A program made the position numbers and the translations under genes. A DNA stretch of 64,000 bases from Hyperoplus lanceolatus (taxonomy: Eukaryota; Chordata; Actinopteri; Uranoscopiformes; Ammodytidae), in NCBI GenBank assembly GCA_026929865.2, contig CM049402.1:14613501-14677500 (forward strand), read 5' to 3'. Of this stretch, positions 1 through 10,172 are shown in pieces. The notes beneath the pieces are model-generated. The model searched no databases. It was not told the origin of the DNA and was given only the letters and a program-made list of their open reading frames with translations. Numbering within the stretch: the first letter of the stretch is position 1; each line of letters opens with the position of its first letter.

Positions 1-256
1 ATTGTTGTACTGGGCAGTTTTCACAAAGAATAATTCTTCACTCTGTGTTACAGAGACTGAAGTGCTACTTGTTCAGTCTTTACAAGATTTAATGAAGTCC
101 AAAGAAGTATAACAAAAAGCAAAAACTACCCAACCTGTAATAGTTTTAAAATGTAAACCAAATCTTCTTGCAAAAAATTAACAATAGCCATTTAATAGCC
201 TTTCACACACACAAACAGAGTTCATTGCTACATAAGGCTAATTAGCACAAACTGAC

Positions 257-1357
257 CTGGCTTTGTAGATGGTGCCACTGGAGTTTGAGCTGAAGGCCTG
301 GCCTCCACTGTACGGGCGTCTGATTTTGAAGTCGTACTCCTTCCTGCTCATGTCCTTGCTGAGCACTCGGTAGGCCTCGTTCAGCTCCACAAACTGGCCG
401 TGCAGCCCTGGGTTGGATGGGTCGCTGTCTGGGTGCAGCTGCATGATGAGCAAGGCACGTAAGAGTAATGCGGTTAACTGGGCCAAAACCAACCATTGAA
501 CCAAGAAATATTCTGCTCCAGGCATGTGAATACCATTAAAAGGTGGAGTCAGCGATTCTGGAGAACACTTTTTGTCCAAATCAGTTAATATCTCCTCATG
601 ATGGCTACCTGTCCGTACTCTGTGTGCGCTGAAAAGTAATTCAGTGTTAATACACAGCCTAGGCTTTGTAAACAGGCTTGTTGCTGGCTACAGTGGGCCC
701 CTTTTTCTACCTATGAGTTTAAAAAGCCTAGGCTTGACAATTGATAACAAGTGTTCTCCAGAATTGCTGACTCCACCTGTAAAACAAAACAAATGTTTTA
801 CAAATGTATATACAGTCTGTCCTTCACAACCATGCTTAAAAAAAAATCCACATCAATTTGTGTCACCTCTCAGTTATGCCAAAACCACAAGGTAAATACA
901 CATGCACATCCTTATTTACACTGGGAGCCACGACATCAAAACAAATAGCCAGGAAGTCCTACTGTGGGAACAGTTAAAAAAGCAGAAGCTAGGCTGTGAA
1001 AGGCTGCCCTCTTGTGGCGAGACAAACACTTTAAACGCAAACCTACCTTCTTAGATTTGTCAAAAAATGCATTTTTTATTTCATCCACGGTGGCATCAGT
1101 TTTGACTCCCAGGAGATCATAGTAGGTCACGGCTTTTCTGTGGTGAGAAAGCAAAGAACTCAAAACCAAACAGGGGCTCAGACCTGCACAGTAAATAAAC
1201 ATAATCAATAAACTGTTTTCAGTCATTTTGATTACATTACACACAAACATATACACAAAGTCTACCTGTGAGAATAGCTCTGGGACAGCAGACGCAGCCC
1301 ACTCTTGCAGCACCAAAGGCAACTCTGACATAGACGCAGCTGAGCCTCCAGCTGCAT
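257..1357 (-). CDS. dnajc4: DnaJ homolog subfamily C member 4, 5' part (exons 1-3)
   Basis: Three coding exons on the minus strand: 1266-1357, 1047-1137 and 257-438, all with GT-AG borders and compatible phases; the gene continues past base 1. The start at 1357 is preceded by an in-frame TGA in the leader. Residues 1-31 are a short Leu/Cys/Arg-rich leader, followed by a J domain opening with TYYDLLGV (about 35-42). The HPD motif that stimulates Hsp70 ATPase is created across the exon 2/3 junction (residues 63-65), followed by FVELNEAYRVLSKDMSRKEYD. This order and the helix IV sequence match human DNAJC4, a membrane-anchored J protein; the C-terminal membrane segment lies outside the window. 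The adjacent nudt22 supports the call because the two genes are also neighbours in human. Intron 2 (439-1046) carries a MITE. Paralogue choice rests on remembered human sequence. Confidence 0.9.
541..778. mobile_element. MITE with GGTGGAGTCAGCGATTCT ends (copy 1)
   Basis: This short palindromic element sits in dnajc4 intron 2. It begins AGGTGGAGTCAGCGATTCTG and ends with the inverted form (CAGAATTGCTGACTCCACCT). The arms share GTGTTCTCCAGAA and CCTAGGCTT in opposite orientation. There is no coding capacity. A second copy lies at 13172-13512 inside a nudt22 intron. The superfamily is not determined and target duplications are not clear. Confidence 0.75.
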
Positions 1358-1502
1358 GATGGGAGGTTTCTGGGATTTTCACACAGGACCTGTCCAAAGA
1401 AGAGTTAGCATCAACAATGATACGAAGACAAAGACCACAACAGGATAAAATAATGAACTACAAAGTGGGCAGACCCATACTTCACAGCATTTTTTATTTA
1501 CT

Positions 1503-1909
1503 CTTCCGAATCGCATACTCTTTCTTTTTTCTATTCTACATACTACATCTGACGATAAAAAGAATCTAGTTAGGATGCAGTAGGCATACTATTGGGACAT
1601 ACTTTTCTCTCTTAATTCATCATAACATTGCGCCTTGATCTTGCCTCTTACTTTTATATCCGTCGCATCCCCGTTTGTTTTCATATGGAGGCTTCGTCGA
1701 TGTTACGTCACTTCACGTGCGCACTGGATTGTGGGTCAGAATCGCCCAAATAGGATGCACTTTTCAACACTAACAATCTTGGCCGCATGAAGTAGGACAT
1801 CCGGGTAGCCTACTTCTAACCATCCTAAATCTGGCCACAAGAATCGGGACATCCTAAATCTTTTTTCTACATACTATATAGTAGAAAGTATGCGATTCGG
1901 AACGCAACC
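1503..1909. mobile_element. MITE family with TTCCGAATCGCATAC ends (copy 1)
   Basis: The left end (TTCCGAATCGCATACT) and the right end (GTATGCGATTCGGAACGC) are inverted copies. The interior matches the copies at 43836-44253 and 49573-50390 closely along its length. The left end is slightly truncated compared with full copies, which begin GGTTGCGTTCCGAATCGC. It is non-coding. The 3-bp target duplication of the 49.6 kb copy suggests a PIF/Harbinger-like mobiliser (inference). Confidence 0.8.
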
Positions 1910-2796
1910 TCTGATTTAAATAAATTTGCTGCGCGTGTTGGTCTGGACATGCTGGCTGTATCCCATTACAGAGACCGCCTCCTTTAGTAGGGAGGTTAAG
2001 TGACTTTTGACTTCAAGTCATGATGCAAAAGTCCCCTTTGGTATGGAAGTACCTTAGGGTCATATAAATACATTTATCCAAAGACACAAGTGAGATCACC
2101 CTTTTTTTCTGAAATACACACCTTTTTCGAAAATGGTCGCGGAATGTTACAACAATACACAGTGCAATACACCAGAGCCCATATATTTGCTTCTGTTTTA
2201 GCTATAATGACAAACTTAGTGTCAAAATGTACATTGGTTTGGTCTAGAAATGCAATTTGATAGGTTTCAAGGCTAAAAAAGAAAAAATCTCCTTTTCTCC
2301 GGCTATTCTATTTTCCGCCATAGCCTAATTATGCATTTTGCATTATAACTCCTGAACCAAACATGATAACACATAACAGGTGACATCTACCCCTATGTTT
2401 TCATGGTCAGGGATAACAATGATACCACATACAACATCAGAAATTGTTCAGGTCAATAGTTAAGGTTGAATTCATTGATTTTTGGAAAATGATATTTTGT
2501 TTCGTAACCCACACATAGGCTTAGATGTCTATAAAGGAGTATAGCAATTTCAATATTAAAACATATATTTTTGTCTGTTGTCTACACAAAGGGCCACATC
2601 CACTAAGAATGGATTGCACATGCTAATAGCTCGACGCATTGCGGAGAAATAGTGGGTGCAATCTGCCCCGCTTTAGCACAGTATCCACAAAGTATATATT
2701 TATATACTGGCGCTAACACGCCCACAAAGTTTGACAGCTGGGCGATGTTTGCCCTTGTTTATCGTTTACTTGAGTAAGCTGGTTTTGACGTTAAGG
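1910..2796. other. Intergenic stretch, no gene seen
   Basis: AT-rich intergenic sequence between dnajc4 and nudt22. No exon, RNA gene or complete element could be supported. Bases 2590-2735 (GGGCCACATCCACTAAGAATGG onward) resemble interspersed fish repeats, but no paired ends were found. Confidence 0.4.
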
Positions 2797-3394
2797 TGTA
2801 ATCAGTCAGTCTGGGGCTGCGGTGAATTCACATGTTTGAGCTCAGGAAAATTTCCGGCTGTCCAATCAGCGAACAGAAAGAGTGGCTGAGAATGATGACG
2901 TCGAAGTCGCGCTCCAGTTTAAGTTGAATGCTGCGACCAAACGTTATGCGATTGGTTGGCTGATCTAGAGTGGCACTGGGCAGATCCAATAGTTTTAAAC
3001 TTCAACAGACACCCGCTTCTAAGTGAGTGAACGTTTGCCAAATACAGCAGTTCAAGACCTTCTGTACAAATGGTAAATGGTAAATGGACTCCACTTATAT
3101 AGCGCTTTTCCCTGGTTTTTCACAGACTCAAAGCGCTTTACATTGTTTTGTACACATTCACCCAATCACACACACATTCATACACCGATAGCAGCAGCTA
3201 CCACGCAGGGTGCAAGCTAACTCTCGGGAGCAATTCGGGGTTCAATGTCTTGCCCAAGGACACTTCGACATGTGGCGGGTAGACGGGGGATCGAACCTCC
3301 GACCCTGCACTCCAGAGGCGACCTCCCTGCCCACTTCGCCAATGCCGCCCCGAAAACAAATGAAATGAAGTAGGATGGTCTGGTAGCACCAGGC
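2797..3394. mobile_element. TAGCCTGG-family element, left-truncated, split by a SINE
   Basis: Bases 2850-3071 and 3356-3394 match the intact copies at 11838-12149 and 21716-22089 (CCAATCAGCGAACAG, AGAGTGGCACTGGGCAGATC, CTTCTGTACAAATGAAATGA, GGTCTGGTAGCACCAGGC). The copy is interrupted at CTGTACAAAT by the SINE at 3072-3355, and the left end lacks the TAGCCTGG terminus. Confidence 0.7.
3072..3355 (-). mobile_element. tRNA-derived SINE
   Basis: Read on the minus strand it has a tRNA-like head with an A box (GGCATTGGCGAAGTGGG), a B box (GGTTCGATCCC), the fish SINE motif GTCCTTGGGCAAGACA, and the tail GCGCTATATAAGTGGAGTCC ending in a short ATTTACC repeat. It is flanked by perfect 6-bp duplications ACAAAT (3066-3071 and 3356-3361), and the uninterrupted host sequence is visible in the 21.7 kb copy. 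Confidence 0.85.
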
Positions 3395-3406
3395 AAGAAA
3401 GAACCT

Positions 3407-4622
3407 GGGGCCTCATTTATAACGGTGTGCATGGAAACCATCCTAAAACATTGCGTCCGCAGAAAGCCAAAAATGTGCTGCGCAAAAAAAATTCAGATTT
3501 ATAAAACTGTGCTGCGCACAGTTTCACGCAATCTTCCCTTTATAAATACCCACCTGTGGTGAATTGTGCGCAGAAGATCTCCACCCCGTGTCCTCCCACT
3601 TCACCTCCCAATTTCATCCCACATTCTACCATACATGGCGAATGCTAAATAGCTCCTGAATATGATGACGCACTTAATAAGCACGGAATTTTGACTGACA
3701 TGAGGAAAAAAGGGAGGCAATCGGCCGCAAAGAAAGCGACTGTGAAGGAAGAAAGCCCGTGACGTGCATGTGCTGCAGAAACTGACACACACACACACAC
3801 ACCCGCGCGCTTATCACATATCATGATTGGCACAGTCGTTGTAGTCTTTGTAAAGCAGTTTCGCCCAACTTTGTACTGTATGCAATATCACGTATATAAA
3901 ATATGGTGTGAAATAATGCCTATAGTCTATTTGAGAGAATTGTTTATCTCCCGTGAGATCAACACATTTCCAACAACGTCAGATTATAGTTTAATCTTCC
4001 AGAGGGGGAATTGTTATGGGAAAGAGATGCGTGTAATGATTTGCTAAATTCATAACATGATTTTATCTAACGAAATATACAATTTAATTAATATCTGTTG
4101 GGCTTAACTTTGTACAAAACTACTTTTTTCTCACCTCTTAAAATTTGCTCTCCCGCTGGGCACTCACGGAAACACCTCCCGACGTATAGGATATTATTAT
4201 AGAGTAGCGCTAAAAGATTCAATTTATAAAATAACCAAAACATGTAGACCTAGGCTACTTGATAAGTAATTCAACCTACATCACAACTGCATGCCATAGA
4301 CTACAGTAGCCATATATTCGCAACTATAGGTAAGCTTATACATTTTATTGACTAAATATATTGGGTGCCAAGCATCATTTGTCTGTGTTTTTCTGATGAC
4401 TGAGCTTTATTTCGTGGTGTTGCCATTGAGTGTCGCTGATTCCCCGAGTCAGGAAAACCTTGCGGTAGCTCTACGCATGGTCGAAAGTTGGCGCAGGAAT
4501 ACACACTTCTCCGCAAATAATGTTTTTATAAATACCAACATTTGCCACTGCACATTTTCCCGCACATTGCTTTCCGTCTACGCAAGGTTTTTGTGCGCCG
4601 CAAGCTTTATAAATGAGGCCCC
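3407..4622. mobile_element. Non-autonomous element with GGGGCCTCATTTATAA ends
   Basis: The terminal inverted repeats are GGGGCCTCATTTATAA at the left and TTATAAATGAGGCCCC at the right. Subterminal GTGCGCAG/CTGCGCAC-type motifs recur on both sides. No transposase-like reading frame is recognisable. It contains a (CA)10 run at about 3783-3802. Superfamily and target duplication could not be settled. Confidence 0.7.
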
Positions 4623-4702
4623 TGGTCCTGCTGCACAATTATTGTTTCGCCCCATTTAACCAAATAATTTAGCATTGATAACACAGGGATGAAACTAGAT
4701 TT

Positions 4703-5877
4703 GGTAACACTTTACAATAAAGGTATACAAAAAAAGAGTCGTTGCTGTTCCAAAAAAGAGTAGTTACTGTTTTAAAAAGAGTAGTTACTGTTTTAAAAAG
4801 AGTAGTTAAGTAGTTACTTTTTTTTAAAGAGTAGCTACTGTTCAAAAACAGTAGTTACTGTTCCAAAAAGAGTAGTTACTGTTTTAAAAAGAGTAGTTAC
4901 TGTTCCAAAAAGAGTAGTTACTGTTTTAAAAAGAGTAGTTACTTTTTTTTAAAGAGTAGCTACTGTTCAAAAACAGTAGTTACTGTTCCAAAAAGAGTAG
5001 TTACTGTTTTAAAAAGAGTAGTTACTGTTCCAAAAAGAGTAGTTACTGTTCCAAAAAAGAGTAGTTACTGTTCCAACAAAGAGTAGTTAACTGCTCTTTT
5101 TGGAACAGTAACTACTCTGCACTCTGCACCGGTTTGAACATAGGAAATAGGAGCAGACATTGATACAGTGGGGACACTTTGTGCTGCCCGGGGTTAGCGT
5201 CAAAGAAAGCAATTAATGTGCTACCGTTAGCCTGACCTCGTAAGCTAGCACTGTGAAACAAGAATGATAAACATTAAGCAGGGCCATACATTTGGAACAA
5301 GTATACATCCAGCACGTAAGAAAGAAAAGTGACATACCACAGGGCTCAGTTTCACAACAGGCTAGCTGTTACATAGTTGTTTTTTGGAACAGTAACTACT
5401 CTTTTTTTGGAACAGTAACTACTATTTTTAAAATAGTAACTACTCTTTTTGGAACAGCTCTACTCTTTTTTGGAACAGTAACTATTCTTTTTAAAACAGT
5501 AACTACTCTTTTTTGGAAGAGTAACTACTCTTTTTTTGAAGAGTAACTACTCTTTATTGGAACAGTAACTGCTCTTTTTAAAACAGTAGCTACTCTTTTT
5601 GGAACAGCTCTACTCTTTTTTGGAACAGTAACTACTCTTTTTAAAACAGTAACTACTCTTTTTTGGAAGAGTAACTACTCTTTATTGGAACAGTAACTAC
5701 TCTTTTTAAAACAGTAGCTACTCTTTTTGGAACAGCTCTACTCTTTTTTGGAACACTACTCTTTTTTGGAACAGTAACTACTCTTTTTAAAACAGTAACT
5801 ACTCTTTTTAAAACAGTAACTACTCTTTTTTGGAACAGTAACTACTCTTTTTTGTGTACCCTATAGTAAGTGTTACC
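4703..5877. mobile_element. Foldback element with minisatellite arms (F1)
   Basis: The ends are GGTAACACTTTACAATAA and its near inverse (TAGTAAGTGTTACC). It is flanked by the perfect 8-bp duplication CTAGATTT (4695-4702 and 5878-5885). The left arm (about 4735-5095) is an array of the roughly 20-bp unit AAAAAGAGTAGTTACTGTTC. The right arm (about 5380-5855) is the same unit in reverse. The centre (5123-5375) is non-repetitive and also occurs at 6284-6540. There is no transposase. Termini and 8-bp duplication are shared with the element at 28652-34874. An 8-bp duplication fits hAT-like mobilisation but does not prove it. Confidence 0.85.
5123..5375 (+). repeat. 253-bp direct duplicate, copy inside foldback F1
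   Basis: It runs from CTGCACCGGTTTGAACATAG to GCTAGCTGTTACATA and is nearly identical, in the same orientation, to 6284-6540. Small differences (for example TGCTGCCCGGGGTTAGCG against TTCTCCGGGGTTCGC) show the copies are not from one recent event. It is non-coding. Confidence 0.85.
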
Positions 5878-6283
5878 CTAGATTTTAAAAATAAAGTTAT
5901 CCTCTGTCGCTGGTTAATTCTGCTGTTAGGCAGTTCTTCCGACCTTACCTTTCAGAATGTTCCCATTTAAAGTGATGCAGTCAGCAGCAGTGCATTCGTC
6001 TGTTGGCACGCACGTGACCTAAGTCGGGTGGACAACATATAGCTAGGTGAGTGAAATATATTTGAAAGAAGGGCATTAACAATCAACTTTGCCAGCTTAA
6101 CCTTTCATCATATTATTATCTGCTGAAGCACAAACATGTCATTCACTTTGACATGTAACGGTTTGTACGTGTAGTTGGCTTAGGGTTCGTGCAACCAACG
6201 TTTAATTTCAAAACTTTTGATTTAAAAGTGACGCGAGTGACTTTCATTAGCTAAAACACTAGTTACAGAGCGAATCATTCTCT

Positions 6284-6540
6284 TTGCACCGGTTTGAACA
6301 TAGGAAATAGGAGCAGACAGTGATACAGTGGGGACACTTTGTTCTCCGGGGTTCGCTTCAAATAACTGAACGCAATTAATGTGCTACAGTTAGCCTGACC
6401 TCGTAAACTAGCACGGTGAAACAAGAATGATAAACATTAAGCAGGGCCATACATTTGGAACAAGTATACATCCAGCACGTAAGAAAGAAAAGTGACATAC
6501 CACAGGGCTCAGTTTCACAACAGAGGCTAGCTGTTACATA
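6284..6540 (+). repeat. 253-bp direct duplicate, copy outside foldback F1
   Basis: This is the partner of 5123-5375, about 1.16 kb downstream. Unlike the inner copy it is not bordered by the GAGTAGTTACTG minisatellite. Confidence 0.85.
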
Positions 6541-8214
6541 AAACCAGTAAGGTGAAGCTAGAGGTAAACAGGCAAACGAAAATTCCCTTCAAAGTAAAGC
6601 GCCAGTCGCTACTACAGTTTGAGGAACAATGGACTTCAGGGACACTTCGGGCTACTGCTAGTTGATACAATATTTGATATTAACCAGAGCAGACAACCCC
6701 ATAAATTATGCATTTTTTTATTATATTTTCTAAGGCCTATATGGCACAACATATCAAGTTTAAATTTAAGTAGGCCTAGGCTAACAAACAAATCCAGGCG
6801 CAGTCACTAGCAGCACATTCTTAAATATACTTGCTGCATCCAGTAACGTAGAAGGAATACAATGTATAAATAATAAGAATAATAATCTAAGACTCATAGT
6901 GCAAAGAGACATAATAGTGTAAATAAATACATTTAAGAAAGACGTATAATACCTACATATTGAATATAATACAATTCAAATAAAGTAATGTATATTAGAA
7001 TAAACTGCTGTAGTGTGGGAAGGTGTGAACCGGTGTCACAGATTTGTTTGGACAAATTAAAAAGAACCCGTTGTATTAGCAGTGGAATTAAATGCCCTTG
7101 AGGGGCGCCCTTAGCTCAGTTGGTAGGGCGTTCCCACTTATATCAAAGTTTAATTCAAATGAATTACCTTCTACACTTTATTTGGCTAAATAATATGTGT
7201 TACATTCAGTCATTTATCGGCGGTACTTTCTTTTACAGTGCAGTTAATTATAACTTGCAACCTGTCTAAGCTTGCAACACACATTGTCCAGTATTTTATT
7301 TTGATTATGACCGGAAGTCCTTTTGTTTTCCACGATTTTAACACCAACACCGTTTTTGCTGCCCTCACCTACAAAGTCAAAAAATACAGGATTTGTGCAG
7401 TATAATCAACTGCACCTGCATATTTCGAAGACAACATGTAATGTGCAGCTTTGAAAACATGCACAATTATTAACATTTGACATTTTACACAGTTGTCAGC
7501 AGAATATTTCTACTGTTATATAGGCTATTCAAAGACATGCAATTTGAATTTTGGTAACTAGGTGGTGGTAATGAACATATCTTCCCATTTGTCAATAAAG
7601 AGGAAGAAGCTGCACTGTGCTGTGTTGTATGCATGACGTCCACATAGGAAGGTAAAATAAACTCCTACAATGCTTTGGCTTAGATTATATTCAGTCTATG
7701 GATAAGACGTTATGAAAGTCCTCCAGGATACTGTAGCTACAAAATACTGTTGGCAGGATTTACATGATATTCTGTGATTCGCTATTAGTAAGTCTCTTCC
7801 GTCTGTGCTCAGCTGCTGGATAAACTGAAGGTCTCTCAAGTTGAAGCTAAATTAGGTAGCCTAACATTTAACGAATTTCATCAGCATTACCACATCTAAA
7901 CGTTATCCATGGGATACTGTTCACTAGCAAACAAACCAACAAAAACTAAAAACGGCATCATTAGATTTTGTTTGTCTCATTTAGTCTCTATAAAGTTTTA
8001 TTTTGTGTTAAGCTTTTTATGACGTCATAAATGCAGTATGATCTATTCAATATGTTTAAAAGGTTAAATAGGCTAAACAGTCAACAACATCTTCAACACT
8101 TTGCACTTATGGCCACACCCAGGCTGATTACTTCATTACAGGTGTTGTAAAGCGACCAAGAGGCCAAACATCTGGGGCAACGTCAAAGATTGGAGCGTGA
8201 AACCTTGATAAACA
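6541..8214. other. Intergenic stretch with a tRNA-like fragment
   Basis: No gene was found. At 7106-7141 the sequence GCGCCCTTAGCTCAGTTGGT carries a good tRNA A box, but no B box or acceptor stem follows, so it is a truncated tRNA or SINE head and not a tRNA gene. The remainder is AT-rich without recognisable structure. Confidence 0.45.
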
Positions 8215-9427
8215 GGGGTCTATTGCATAAATGTGGAATAAAGATATCCAGGATGATTGATAAAGCCAGCTTTGACAAAGTTTAGCCTGGGCACTTTGGA
8301 TCAGACAGTTGCATAAACGCCAATCCAGGATCAAAAGGGCCCGCTTTGTCAAGCCAGGCGTAAGTAATTCTGTTAAGTGCCAACCCACAGCTTTCAGAAG
8401 TAGACCCAGAGATCGAACAAAGATTTACTGATGTAAAAATGGAAAAGACGGCCCATTTTCCCACAATGCCTTGCTAGTTTAAACCGTAAATCAGGGGGCA
8501 GTTCATTTCATACAGCAGATGTATTCTCTGCCGTCTGATCTTGATGTCCCTGCATTGTTTTATGATAAAATAGTTGACAGTGAGCAGTCTGCAGGTGCAT
8601 CTAAAACATTTAATATCATGGAAAGCCCATTCAAAAAGTGAAACTTTCATAGATTCATTACACAAAGTGAAATATGTCAGGCATTTTTTTGGATGATTGA
8701 TTGATCATGGAATAAAAAATCCAGTATCTCAAAATATTAGAATATTACATACAACCAATCAGAAAAATGATTTATAATACAGAAATGTCAACCTTCTGAA
8801 AAGTATGTTTATTCTAGATTAATTTCACTTCATGTGTAATGAATTTCTAGAATATTTTTAAGTTTCACTTTTTGAATTCAATTACAGAAAAAAGGAATTT
8901 TTCATTGATATTGAATTTTGTTTTAGATGCACCTCGATATAGTTATAAGTACAAAGTGAATTTATTTGACCCACATATGCAACGTCATCTGCCATCGATA
9001 ATCAATTGTATAAATATAGCCTGCAATATGAACAGACTATCACATAAATTATTATAATTTATATCATTGCATCTTAATCTAATTATAATTAAGTCAATTA
9101 TAAATGGTTCAGGTTAAATAGATAAAAAAGAATAACTATTTAACTAAATGACAATGCAGTCTTTTATGTGGTACCTTAAAACAGGCTAATGAAAATAAAG
9201 CAGTACACAGAAGATCATGGAATAACTGTTAAACACCTTGATTTCAGATCGTAGTGACAGCTGACTGAGCCAATCAGGCAACAGAATAAGTTTATCTAAA
9301 TATATATAAATCTCCATGGTAACTTATGTCCCTCCACTTTTATGCAACCGGATCATGGCTAACGCAAGCCAGGATAACCGAAATATCCTAGGTTAATCCC
9401 TTATCTTAGTTTTATGCTACAGGCCCC
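8215..9427. mobile_element. Non-autonomous element with GGGGCCTGTAGCATAAA-type ends
   Basis: The left end (GGGGTCTATTGCATAAA) and the inverse of the right end (GGGGCCTGTAGCATAAAAC) are similar. Subterminal motifs around AGCCAGGATAACCGAAATAT and GCCAATCCAGGATCA also pair loosely. It is non-coding and holds a smaller element near 8702-8910. Family assignment is open. Confidence 0.55.
8702..8910. mobile_element. Small AT-rich element nested in the 8.2-9.4 kb element
   Basis: It contains CAGTATCTCAAAATATTAGA and ends in GAATTCAATTACAGAAA, which resemble a widespread teleost DNA-transposon fragment with CAGTATCTCAGAAAATTAG-type internal sequence (from memory). The borders are approximate. Confidence 0.45.
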
Positions 9428-10172
9428 AGGAATATGAACAACCATGTGTATCTTGTTTCATGTAAACAATGAGAATCACAACCATGATACTAGTGAGCAT
9501 GTAAACACATCCAGCAGCATTTTACTGCCCATTGTGAGAGTGAGAGAAAACATGTGTACTATGGCTTTTTACGCCTTTTAAAAGTAATTGTTGTGATCAT
9601 AAACAGTGTAAATATGTGATTGTTTGATAAATACTAAATTGCTAAATGGACAGTCCTTGCCAAGATCAGATATTTATTCAGTAAATGTTCTTCAATTACA
9701 CATTTTTGGGAGTTATTGGAAAATATAACAATAACTGACATTTTAGTCTTATTAAACACCTGTAATTAAATGCAATATTATAAATAACTACAACCCTTGT
9801 GGGCTGTGCTCATTGTATTTTTCGTTCTTAGACAGTTTGTTGAGTCCCAATATCTGGGAGTTTCTGTCCTGTTTGTTTTAAAAGAATCAACATGACGACT
9901 TGTGCTGCACCTCAATCTCTGAATGTGTTTGTTCCTGGCGTGTTTGTCTTTGTACGAAGAGTGGAGGGAGAGGTCGGATAAAAATACTTCCCGACCTGAC
10001 CACAGCTATTCACTGCTATTAAACCAGTTTTCTGATTATTTTCTGCTTCTTTACAGTGCTTTTTGTTTCCTTAATAGAAACATTAACAGTGTTTATGTTT
10101 TAACATCCAGATAACAGAACTTCCACATTGTGAGAGAAAAAAGTCTCCCATGATAATCCACGGTGAGAGCTG
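9428..10172. promoter_or_regulatory. Upstream region of nudt22
   Basis: This is non-coding sequence ahead of the nudt22 start codon. Core promoter elements could not be assigned, so this entry records position only. The untranslated leader probably lies in the last hundred or so bases. Confidence 0.3.

Noticed and set aside
4735..5095. Regularly spaced short repeats resembling a CRISPR array
   Set aside because: The units are head-to-tail without unique spacers, are matched by an inverted array, and the genome is eukaryotic.
5292..5546. Open frame with repeated FGTVTTLF-like units
   Set aside because: Produced by the 20-bp minisatellite of the foldback arm.
7106..7141. tRNA gene
   Set aside because: Only the 5' part with an A box is present; no anticodon stem, B box or acceptor pairing.
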